A program made the translations under genes and the position numbers. Shown in pieces: positions 1 to 6,081 of a stretch of 7,985 nucleotides of DNA. How positions within the stretch are numbered: the stretch's first letter is position 1; each line of letters begins with the position of its first letter. Source of the DNA: Anaerolineaceae bacterium (lineage in GTDB: Bacteria > Chloroflexota > Anaerolineae > Anaerolineales > Anaerolineaceae); the NCBI GenBank assembly GCA_003158355.1, contig PMIV01000282.1, positions 1 through 7,985 on the forward strand, read 5' to 3'. The notes under the pieces were generated by a model. That model ran no database searches. It worked only from the letters and a program-made list of their open reading frames with translations, and was not told where the DNA came from.

Positions 1-123
<123 letters not shown>

Positions 124-993
124 TTATTCCTTTCCTTTTTTGGCCATTTCGACCGTGTAGTTGACAATTTCGTTCGCGATATCCACGCTGCTGACGGGCT
201 GCGCGGTGTGAAACTCCATGGTGTGGTTGATCTCGTTCACCAGCATGCCCTTGTCGGGATGCTCCACCAGGTCAACGGCCAGCACGCCCCCGCCCACGGC
301 AGCCGTGGCTTTGAGGCAGAGCGCCTCGATCTCGGGGGTGATGGGGCAGAGTTCGCCCTCGCCGCCGCGCGCGGTGTTGGTGATCCAGTGCTCCGACTTG
401 CGGTAGATGGCGGTGATGACGCGGTCGCCAATCACGATAGCACGGATGTCGCGTCCGGGCTTGTGAATGTATTCTTGAATGTAAAAGACCGAGTGCTGCA
501 CCGAGCCAAGGGTGGCTTTGTGTTCCAGCACGGCTTCGGCGGCGTCGCGGTCGTTGACCTTGGCCAGCAGGCGTCCCCACGAACCGACCACCGGCTTGAG
601 CACCACCGGGTAGCCAAAGGCTTCGATGGCGGCCAGGGCGGCTTCGGGGGTGAACGCGGTGACCACGTGCGGCTGCGGCACACCGGCTTTGGCCAGCACG
701 GCGCTGGTAACCAGCTTGTCGCCGCAGATCTCGGCCACGCTGGCTTTGTTGACGGTGGGCACGCCCAGGGTGTTGAGCATGCGCAGCGAGTATAACCCGC
801 TGGTGTAGCTGATGCTGCGTTCGAGCACGGCGTCGTAGCTCAGCCAGGGCTCGGGGGCTTCGAGGTCGAAAGAGACCTCGCGGTCGTCGAGGCGGTCGTA
901 GTCGATGCCGCGTTTTTCCATGGCGCCGAAGATCCACTTCTCTTCCACGCGCATGCGCGAATACAACACGCCAATATGGTATCTCTTCTGCAT
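124..993 (-). CDS. lysX: LysW-substrate ligase LysX (ATP-grasp, RimK-like)
   Basis: This 289-residue protein is full length for LysX/ArgX ligases. The family uses ATP to join the alpha-amino group of alpha-aminoadipate (LysX) or glutamate (ArgX) to the C-terminal glutamate of LysW, protecting it for later steps. ATP-grasp signs are visible: [12 protein letters not shown] (130-141) with the nucleotide-binding lysine and a glycine-rich loop, [12 protein letters not shown] (173-184), the NTARGGE loop (206-212), and the metal-binding segment [12 protein letters not shown] (251-262) with Glu254 and Asn256. The N-terminal half has the family-like [21 protein letters not shown] region. The ATG starts 4 nt after the lysW stop with no strong Shine-Dalgarno, so coupling to lysW translation is likely. 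Base composition is high GC, like lysW and unlike the genes to the right. Whether aminoadipate or glutamate is preferred cannot be decided here. Confidence 0.95.
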   Translation of the reverse strand: MQKRYHIGVLYSRMRVEEKWIFGAMEKRGIDYDRLDDREVSFDLEAPEPWLSYDAVLERSISYTSGLYSLRMLNTLGVPTVNKASVAEICGDKLVTSAVLAKAGVPQPHVVTAFTPEAALAAIEAFGYPVVLKPVVGSWGRLLAKVNDRDAAEAVLEHKATLGSVQHSVFYIQEYIHKPGRDIRAIVIGDRVITAIYRKSEHWITNTARGGEGELCPITPEIEALCLKATAAVGGGVLAVDLVEHPDKGMLVNEINHTMEFHTAQPVSSVDIANEIVNYTVEMAKKGKE

Positions 994-997
994 CGCT

Positions 998-1168
998 CTA
1001 CTCGCCCCAGTCTTCCTGTTCCATCGGTGCCAACTGCACCGCGGCCGGGTCGAGGGCGGTCACTTCCAGGTCCACGCCGCAATCGGGGCAGACGATAATT
1101 TCCCCTACTTCGGTCGTGGCTTCGAGGTCGATCTGGGCTTCACATTCAGGACAATTTACAGGGTTCAT
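998..1168 (-). CDS. lysW: amino-group carrier protein LysW
   Basis: This is a 56-residue acidic protein. Four cysteines in two pairs (CPEC at 6-9 and CPDC at 27-30) form the zinc-binding fold known for LysW, and the protein ends in EDWGE, the conserved tail whose terminal glutamate carries the growing substrate. It is a carrier with no catalysis of its own; LysX loads it and LysY acts on the adduct. The start at 1168 was chosen over an upstream in-frame start near 1225. It has AGGAG at 1176-1180 with 7-nt spacing, it begins directly before the first zinc pair, and the longer version would run into the terminator of the leader. It is the first structural gene after the attenuator and lies 4 nt from lysX. 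Confidence 0.96.
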   Translation of the reverse strand: MNPVNCPECEAQIDLEATTEVGEIIVCPDCGVDLEVTALDPAAVQLAPMEQEDWGE

Positions 1169-1207
1169 CAGGTTTCTCCTTAAGTTTACATGAAATTTGA
1201 GATTAAA

Positions 1208-1238
1208 CAAAAAACAGCCCTCCAAGAAGGAGGACTGT
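1208..1238 (-). terminator. intrinsic terminator in the lysW leader (attenuator)
   Basis: On the minus strand ACAGTCCTCC, loop TTCTT and GGAGGGCTGT form a 10-bp stem with one G-U pair, followed directly by six T residues (1209-1214). It lies between promoter and lysW, about 40 nt before the lysW start, so it would stop transcription before the operon unless disrupted. An upstream leader segment can pair with its 5' arm, loop and upper 3' arm, which marks it as a regulated attenuator and not a plain terminator. Confidence 0.88.
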
Positions 1239-1279
1239 GTTGAGGGTAAAAGTAGATTTACCGCGGCTCCGCTTAGATG

Positions 1280-1363
1280 TTACTTAAAGCGAACACTGCC
1301 ATCCTTCTTGGAAGTGATGGGTGGGGTTCGTCGAGCGCGGAGTAAAGCGGATTTGCATAACAT
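1280..1363 (-). CDS. putative 27-residue Arg/Lys-rich leader peptide
   Basis: An ATG at 1363 opens a 27-codon ORF ending in TAA at 1280. It starts MLCKSALLRARRTPP and continues with a Lys-Lys pair at codons 19-20 and a final Arg-Phe-Lys. It has four Arg codons (9, 11, 12, 25) and four Lys codons (4, 19, 20, 27). The ATG lies only 0-7 nt from the expected start of transcription and has no Shine-Dalgarno, so it would be read leaderless or nearly so. Its codons 8-13 make the 5' strands of one leader fold and codons 18-24 make the antiterminator strand, as expected for an attenuation peptide. A second start at 1358 in another frame gives a 24-residue ORF ending at 1284 with fewer Arg codons; I prefer the first. 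Translation is unproven. Confidence 0.55.
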   Translation of the reverse strand: MLCKSALLRARRTPPITSKKDGSVRFK

Positions 1364-1373
1364 AATAGGTGCA

Positions 1374-1401
1374 ATATTATCACAGTTGCGGGCAGTGTCA
1401 A
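1374..1401 (-). promoter_or_regulatory. sigma70-type promoter of the lysW operon
   Basis: A perfect -35 box TTGACA (1396-1401) is followed after 16 nt by a -10-like TAATAT (1374-1379) on the minus strand. Transcription would start near 1363-1370, just before the leader ORF. The promoter lies immediately after the stop of the XRE gene, so lysW has its own start and does not depend on readthrough from the accessory genes. Confidence 0.75.
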
Positions 1402-1421
1402 GATGAGAAAGGCATTAAAAA

Positions 1422-1715
1422 TCAAGTTGGGTTGGGAAGCAGCACGTCCACGGAAAGGTCGAGCGCGCCGGCGATGACTGCCAGTACCTCCACCGAGCCG
1501 CTGCGTTTGCCGCTCTCCAGTTGAGAGAGGTACGGTGCGCTGATGTTGATCTTTTGCGCCAGTTCAGCCTGCGCCAGCCCGCGGAATTCGCGCCAGACTT
1601 TGATGGCGTTCTCGCCGTCGAGGATCGCGTTCACGATCTCGGCCGGGATGAGTTCATCCTCACCGCGGGCCAGGGCAGCTTTGGCTTTGTCGAAATCCTG
1701 GATATCCTGAAACAT
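1422..1715 (-). CDS. XRE-family helix-turn-helix regulator, antitoxin-like
   Basis: The 97-residue product has an N-terminal part with AKAALARGEDELIPAEIVNA (11-30) and the GENAIKVWRE motif (34-43), then an XRE/Cro helix-turn-helix (about 44-90) with GLAQAELAQKINISAPYLSQ and LESGKRSGSV. Small proteins with this arrangement usually serve as the DNA-binding antitoxin of RelE/ParE-type pairs, typically downstream of the toxin. No toxin gene is visible here; the gene upstream is the large NACHT protein 105 nt away. The start at 1715 was chosen because the upstream in-frame starts (ATG at 1766, TTG at 1814) lie in AT-rich non-conserved sequence and precede or overlap the likely promoter; none has a Shine-Dalgarno. 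GC content resembles the lysine genes. It could be an orphan antitoxin or a repressor of the NACHT gene; neither is shown. Confidence 0.85.
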   Translation of the reverse strand: MFQDIQDFDKAKAALARGEDELIPAEIVNAILDGENAIKVWREFRGLAQAELAQKINISAPYLSQLESGKRSGSVEVLAVIAGALDLSVDVLLPNPT

Positions 1716-1764
1716 AATGTGCGTTTGATTTTTTTGATGTAAAAATTGTAAATTAATAGGGAAC

Positions 1765-1793
1765 ATTAAACGAATAGTAGTAAAAAATGTGAA
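1765..1793 (-). promoter_or_regulatory. candidate promoter of the XRE gene
   Basis: On the minus strand TTCACA (1788-1793) and TTTAAT (1765-1770) are each one base from the sigma70 consensus and are separated by 17 nt. Transcription would begin near 1758, about 43 nt before the chosen ATG. The surrounding DNA is very AT-rich, so chance matches are common. Confidence 0.4.
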
Positions 1794-1820
1794 TCCATGA
1801 TTGATAATAACCAAAAGTGG

Positions 1821-4800
1821 CTATTGTAAGGGAAACCAATTATCACGTAATGCAATTTCTCCTACAGGTAAAATATTAGTAGCAACATAATTTCGGAATC
1901 TTTGTTCAGCGAAGGAGATTAAATACGCTGGGTAGTTTTCGGGATCACTAAGAATTACTTTTGCAATTTCTTCTGGCATTTGGATTTCTTCTTCACTTCT
2001 TAAAAATAGATATGCAGCATATCTATCAGAAATATGATCTTGTTGATATCTTTTTTTGATAAATTCAAGTGCAGTGGTCCAATCAATTATTCCTGATTTT
2101 AGCTGGGTCATAATGGTTTTTTCACACACGCCCAAAATAATTGGATCTGTACCTGAATAATTTAATAAGAATTTAGAAATAAACATATTATTCTCTTTTG
2201 CTCGAATACTTAACAATGTAATAGTTCTAGGATCAAGATTTATAATTGTCATTTCTTCACTAATTTTTGTGTGGTGGTTATTTGTTTGAGTGAAGAAAAT
2301 TACTGAATTAAATAGTTTTTGCCAATCCTCATTATCCAGTTTTGAAACGACTTCATCTATTTTATTTGAAAGTAGGTGTAAAGTAGTTTCGCTTCCCCAA
2401 GAAATTAAAATTAATAAAATCAAAAGGAAATCCGATTTATTCTTTGATTGTTCAAATTGCTTCAGCCACCAATTTGGGTTACCAGCACGTAGTCTAGCAT
2501 ATCTAGCTCTTTTACATAGTGATTTTGAACTATCTAACAAGTCCGAAAAATTATTATATGTTTCGTTTTTGGATTTAATTCCGGCACTCATATTAGCAAT
2601 TTTGTTAAAAACCCATTGATCTCCCCATATAAGACGACCTCCCTCAACTATAGAGTCCCAAGTGGAAATTTCAGAAGACCATTCTAGCGCAGTTTTAGCT
2701 AATTCATTTTCAATAATTTTTATAGTTGATTCACATTTATCTTGATATTCTTCATTAAGAAGGTGTTGATTATTTTGTTCATTATTGTTTTCATCGGAAC
2801 TAGTTGAATCTGCTTTCCTCCATAAGGTTCTATTTAAGATTTCTATCAATGGTGTTGGTTCAGGCATGATTAATGGAAATTGAAAAGTAGCATCAGTTAA
2901 AAATGCAGAGAATTTCTGAAGTACATTATTGGATTCTGGAACCTGATAAACCTCCCCTTCACCATCAAGAATCATTTGAACCAAAACGGAATAATTTTCC
3001 TTTAATTCAAAAAAATCATATCGGTGTGTTCGCAATAAAATTTTTATTATGGGTTTTAAATCACTATTTTTTGATAATTGATTGAGAAAATCAATGCTAA
3101 CTTTTGACAGACAACCAAGATATAAACCATATTCAAGCCATTTAATGTTATTTTTTACTTCGGGTTTTTCTTTTCTAAAATCCCAGGTAGAAAAAATCTC
3201 ATCTATTGATGCGTTTGACTTGATTAGATTTATTAGGTCAAGGGCATAATCTTTAGGGGGAAACTGTTCCAAATTATCAAAACAGAAATCTAATAATTCA
3301 TTTTTTCCACAATTATCTGGTAAGATGAGAGGACTTCCATTAATTACTTGTCTGGGCCCAGTTGCTAAAACATATCGAAGACCAATACCATCGAGAATTA
3401 GCTCAACCACCTCTTTTACTGATTTCGGGTGTTGTGTAAACACCCAATCTGATAATAAAGTTGCAGCCAATATTCTAGGATGGCTTATATATTTATACCC
3501 CTCACTGTGAACTAATTCACGCAGACAGTCAATTAAGGATGCTAATTCTCCTTTACTATAACAACCTGCATAAAATCTTGTTACATTCATCCAGTAAAAA
3601 TCACGCGAAATTGCATTAAATCTATCAGGTAAGGTACCCGATTTTTCACTTCCGACTGGTGAATAAGGGGCTGTTTCATATAAATATTTGGCTGCAAAAT
3701 ATTCTCTTAATGGTTGAACCTCAAATTCATAAGTACCTTGAACACGAGAAACCAAAGCTACAACCCTTTCGACCATCCCAGTAAATATTTCTGAAGATAT
3801 TTTTGGATCGAAACCTTCATCAATTAAATATTTTTCAAGAATAATATGCAATTTTGCATCAGTAATTCTTCCATTATTTCCATCATTCGGGTTGGATAAT
3901 TCAGATTCTGAATGTAATATCCAGCCCAAATAATGGTGAATATCAATTAATAATTGCCGGTGATCTCGAACAATCCAGTTTTTTTCTGATTCTCTGTTAA
4001 AGAAAAGATCAACATAGTTATCATATAAAGCGGTTCGTTTATCTGGCAAAGAGGAACCTTGCGAATGTATTAAACTTAATAAGATGGTAAGTTGCATCGG
4101 GTTTTTTGCTAATTCACGCAAATGGGGTTGATCAAGTTTATCTTTAATGATTTTTTTGATCTCAACCTTTTCTCTATTTTGTAAACCGCGTGCACGCATC
4201 CATTTTTCTGCATATTCATCAATTAATTCTCGGGGAACATCAGCTAATCGAAAATAAGGGAATATATTTTCTGGTAACCCCTTAGAATTCACGAAGACGG
4301 AAGGACGGCTAGTGACGATAACTTGTAATGATCCACAGTTAATTTCCAAACGATTAACCCCATTTATAATTTCCTCAATGACTTCTTGTCTTCTTGCTAT
4401 GTCTACAACTTCATCAAGGCCATCTAGAACTAACAAGACTGAACTTAATTTTAATACTGACAACAAATCTAGTGATGAAAATTCGATGCCACCTGAATGA
4501 TGGCTAACTTGTGCAGCAAGAAAAGTTTCAAGTGAATTATGTAAAGTCTGAGAAGGAATATCATTATTCTCCGATGAGAATGGATCTTTTCCACCAAGCC
4601 AAGATGAAAAATCTCTTAGGTCTACTTTAAAAGGTAGTTTTACAGGAGATAATAAATGCTCGGAGTTAAAATTTTTGAATAATTCTTTTTTCTCAAGCAA
4701 TCGTGCCCTATGCACTTGGCAAATGTATTGTACAATAGTTGACTTGCCCTGTCCCGGTGCACCTTCGAGGACTATTTTCGGTGTGATATTTTGTATTTTC

Positions 4801-5651
4801 GAATTTAATAATAATGTTGCGGCACCAACTTTTGGATAATGGAATTTATCAAGATTATTATAAAGTTGGCTTTGGGATTCTCTTGTTGGAATTTCGTCAA
4901 AAATCATTGACTCTGATTCATTTCTTTCCTTTGAATTATTTGAGAACGAGTACATCAAATGAAAAAGGTTGTTGGATATTCGTTTTGAAGAAATATGCTG
5001 AGGTGGAATAATTGGAACATCAATGAAAAGATCTAATAAATTATGTTGTAGATCTACTTGTTTAAATCTGACTTCTTCATCACGCAAAAATTGATCATTT
5101 ATGAATGCCCTAATTGCTAAAGTTCTTCGTTCTTTTTGTTCAGTTAAACCATTTTCAATAATTGCTCTAATTAAATCTGGGCCGGTCATCAATTCCGGAT
5201 AAGCCCATTTTATGTCCCAGTCATTATCTAACCTACGATTTAAATCATCTCTCCACCAACAATATGCATCCGTACCAATATTATCAAATAATAATTTATT
5301 TACTTTATCAATCGAACCCGAATTGAGTTTCGCTGTTCCTGGAATGTTAGTAAGTAATATAAATTTCTTTGCGCCGCTATCTATTAATTTTTTTATCTTT
5401 GGTAATTCTTCTTCCAATATTCCAACAAGCTTAAGATGTGGATCGCTATCCGATAATGGATGCTGAATATATTTAATTTGGTAAACTACAAAGCCTTTTG
5501 TTCCTTCATGATTAAGATAGGATAATGCATCTCTTCCGCCATCAGCTTGCGAAACTGGAAAGCACTGAACATTTTCAAATTCATGAGTAAGTAATGACTG
5601 ACAAAATTGTTGAAATTTCTCCGGTCCTAAATTCTCATATGGATAATCCAT
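1821..5651 (-). CDS. PD-(D/E)xK nuclease-NACHT NTPase protein, candidate antiphage STAND effector
   Basis: This is a 1276-residue single-chain protein (numbered from MDYPYENL). Residues 1-110 look like an Mrr-type PD-(D/E)xK nuclease: a helical start, ADGGRDA (36-42) with the candidate metal-binding Asp41, and VVYQIKY (55-61) with the Q-x-K pair (Gln58, Lys60). The NACHT NTPase follows: Walker A GAPGQGKST (297-305), Walker B VLLVLDGLDE (405-414), the TSRPS segment (447-451), and helical NACHT tail motifs ELAKNPMQL (about 513) and REYFAAKYLYE (about 649-659). The last 600 residues are Leu/Ile-rich and probably helical, with no motif I recognise; in STAND proteins this part senses the trigger. 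By family knowledge the NTPase oligomerises on sensing and activates the nuclease. The start at 5651 has GGGGGT 4 nt upstream; an ATG at 5663 would add four residues. The gene is strongly AT-rich, unlike lysX, which suggests transfer. No partner gene is attached. Confidence 0.92.
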   Translation of the reverse strand: MDYPYENLGPEKFQQFCQSLLTHEFENVQCFPVSQADGGRDALSYLNHEGTKGFVVYQIKYIQHPLSDSDPHLKLVGILEEELPKIKKLIDSGAKKFILLTNIPGTAKLNSGSIDKVNKLLFDNIGTDAYCWWRDDLNRRLDNDWDIKWAYPELMTGPDLIRAIIENGLTEQKERRTLAIRAFINDQFLRDEEVRFKQVDLQHNLLDLFIDVPIIPPQHISSKRISNNLFHLMYSFSNNSKERNESESMIFDEIPTRESQSQLYNNLDKFHYPKVGAATLLLNSKIQNITPKIVLEGAPGQGKSTIVQYICQVHRARLLEKKELFKNFNSEHLLSPVKLPFKVDLRDFSSWLGGKDPFSSENNDIPSQTLHNSLETFLAAQVSHHSGGIEFSSLDLLSVLKLSSVLLVLDGLDEVVDIARRQEVIEEIINGVNRLEINCGSLQVIVTSRPSVFVNSKGLPENIFPYFRLADVPRELIDEYAEKWMRARGLQNREKVEIKKIIKDKLDQPHLRELAKNPMQLTILLSLIHSQGSSLPDKRTALYDNYVDLFFNRESEKNWIVRDHRQLLIDIHHYLGWILHSESELSNPNDGNNGRITDAKLHIILEKYLIDEGFDPKISSEIFTGMVERVVALVSRVQGTYEFEVQPLREYFAAKYLYETAPYSPVGSEKSGTLPDRFNAISRDFYWMNVTRFYAGCYSKGELASLIDCLRELVHSEGYKYISHPRILAATLLSDWVFTQHPKSVKEVVELILDGIGLRYVLATGPRQVINGSPLILPDNCGKNELLDFCFDNLEQFPPKDYALDLINLIKSNASIDEIFSTWDFRKEKPEVKNNIKWLEYGLYLGCLSKVSIDFLNQLSKNSDLKPIIKILLRTHRYDFFELKENYSVLVQMILDGEGEVYQVPESNNVLQKFSAFLTDATFQFPLIMPEPTPLIEILNRTLWRKADSTSSDENNNEQNNQHLLNEEYQDKCESTIKIIENELAKTALEWSSEISTWDSIVEGGRLIWGDQWVFNKIANMSAGIKSKNETYNNFSDLLDSSKSLCKRARYARLRAGNPNWWLKQFEQSKNKSDFLLILLILISWGSETTLHLLSNKIDEVVSKLDNEDWQKLFNSVIFFTQTNNHHTKISEEMTIINLDPRTITLLSIRAKENNMFISKFLLNYSGTDPIILGVCEKTIMTQLKSGIIDWTTALEFIKKRYQQDHISDRYAAYLFLRSEEEIQMPEEIAKVILSDPENYPAYLISFAEQRFRNYVATNILPVGEIALRDNWFPLQ

Positions 5652-5739
5652 AATTACCCCCATTTTTTAGAAAGATAGTTTATTCAAATTTAAAAAATCT
5701 TAATTACATTCTTTATTTAATTATATATCAGCAATAAAT

Positions 5740-5774
5740 TAATAAGATAATTTTCAATGTTTATTATCTTATTA
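5740..5774. repeat. 12-bp perfect inverted repeat over the NACHT promoter
   Basis: TAATAAGATAAT (5740-5751) and its exact complement ATTATCTTATTA (5763-5774) are separated by 11 nt. The right arm contains the candidate -10 hexamer and the loop contains the expected transcription start of the NACHT gene. The site could be a repressor operator or an early hairpin in the mRNA. AT-rich sequence makes inverted repeats commoner, but a perfect 12-bp arm is still notable. Confidence 0.6.
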
Positions 5775-5792
5775 CTAGACGTTTTCTATCAA
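5763..5792 (-). promoter_or_regulatory. candidate promoter of the NACHT gene
   Basis: Minus-strand TTGATA (5787-5792) and GATAAT (5763-5768), each one base from the consensus, lie 18 nt apart. Transcription would begin near 5756, giving a leader of about 105 nt to the ATG at 5651. The -10 box falls within the right arm of an inverted repeat, which would allow repression by a bound dimer. Confidence 0.45.
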
Positions 5793-5831
5793 ATTAATGG
5801 AAAAAAATACAAATCTTACTATTCATTCCTC

Positions 5832-5874
5832 TAAATATCAGATAGTTCGCATTATATCCAATATCTGATATTTA
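5832..5874. repeat. 13-bp perfect inverted repeat with a TATAAT in the loop
   Basis: TAAATATCAGATA (5832-5844) and its exact complement TATCTGATATTTA (5862-5874) are separated by 17 nt. The minus strand of the spacer reads TTGGATATAATGCGAAC and contains a consensus -10 hexamer (5851-5856) without a good -35 box. No T-run follows either arm, so it is unlikely to be a terminator. It lies about 180 nt upstream of the NACHT start and at the decayed end of the pseudogene. An operator, a second promoter or a mobile-element end are possible. Confidence 0.6.
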
Positions 5875-6056
5875 CTATTCTCAAATAAGGATGAATTTTC
5901 CAGGTTTTTAATCACTTCACCCCGCAATACCTTCTCACCCCCCGCGGTCAGCGAGGCAGCCCAGCTCCAGTGGAACTGCTTGAAGGGGTTGATGGCATTC
6001 TCACCGTCGAAGACCGCGTTCACCACCTCTGCATTGGTAAAGGAAAACCACCTCAA
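5838..6056 (-). pseudogene. decayed antitoxin-like fragment, related to the N-terminal half of the XRE gene
   Basis: The open frame contains NAEVVNAVFDGENAINPFKQF, which matches PAEIVNAILDGENAIKVWREF of the nearby XRE protein. At the DNA level 5989-6032 is 37/44 identical to 1600-1643. After KQF the similarity fades through HWSWAASLTAGGEKVLRG, there is no helix-turn-helix, and the last part of the frame is AT-rich sequence. The N-terminal residues of the family are missing: the fragment begins just after the exporter permease stop. GC-rich sequence is confined to about 5912-6035, an island between AT-rich modules. I read it as a remnant of a second antitoxin gene broken by insertion or recombination; the ends given are those of the open frame. 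It is unlikely to make a functional protein. Confidence 0.6.
5924..5937. repeat. 14-bp direct repeat, left copy
   Basis: GCAATACCTTCTCA here is identical to 7972-7985 at the right edge of the window, in the same orientation. The two copies bracket the ABC exporter. This copy lies inside the decayed antitoxin-like fragment, where the minus strand reads GEKVL. Confidence 0.6.
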
Positions 6057-6081
6057 TTGAAAAAAGTCGATATAAGCGGAT

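Larger units (their letters stand above)
1208..1367 (-). promoter_or_regulatory. transcription attenuator leader of the lysW-lysX-lysY operon
   Basis: The leader from the predicted start of transcription to the terminator is about 160 nt and can fold in two exclusive ways. Antiterminator: segment 1292-1314 pairs with 1219-1241 over 23 nt, with 21 pairs including 2 G-U. The core is 11 perfect pairs (TCCAAGAAGGA, 1302-1312, with 1221-1231), and it would destroy the terminator. Alternative: 1337-1342 pairs with 1267-1272 (CTCCGC/GCGGAG), 1326-1330 with 1290-1294 (CGAAC/GTTCG), and 1316-1320 with 1299-1303 (CCATC/GATGG). This fold ties up the antiterminator segment and lets the terminator form. 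Arg codons of the leader ORF sit on the 5' side of the alternative fold, so a ribosome stalled there would free the antiterminator. Attenuation by a leader peptide has been described for the Thermus lysine cluster; equating the two is inference. Confidence 0.72.

Noticed and set aside
208..795. Long plus-strand open frame opposite lysX
   Set aside because: It is a by-product of the GC-rich lysX coding sequence; its protein is low in sense motifs and lysX is well supported on the other strand.
1169..1225. Upstream extension of lysW
   Set aside because: It runs into the terminator hairpin and lacks family similarity; the internal ATG has a good ribosome site.
1261..1275. T-box-like motif (GCGGAGCCGCGG) before the terminator on the minus strand
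   Set aside because: It resembles the T-box sequence GGTGGNACCGCG, but the essential TGG that pairs with the tRNA end is not in place and the leader is too short for a normal Stem I. The complementarity with the leader ORF explains the terminator better.
1208..1367. Lysine riboswitch
   Set aside because: The leader lacks the multi-helix junction and conserved core sequences I would expect of the lysine riboswitch, and a peptide ORF overlaps the structured part.
1716..1814. Extended N-terminus of the XRE protein from a TTG at 1814 or the ATG at 1766
   Set aside because: The extra residues are encoded by AT-rich intergenic-like DNA, look unlike the family and overlap the candidate promoter.
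5664..5880. CRISPR-like or phage attachment array
   Set aside because: Only two unrelated inverted repeats are present; there is no repeated unit with regular spacers and no integrase or tRNA gene.
5838..6056. Functional small antitoxin gene
   Set aside because: The helix-turn-helix and conserved N-terminus are missing and the frame ends in AT-rich sequence, so a remnant is more likely.
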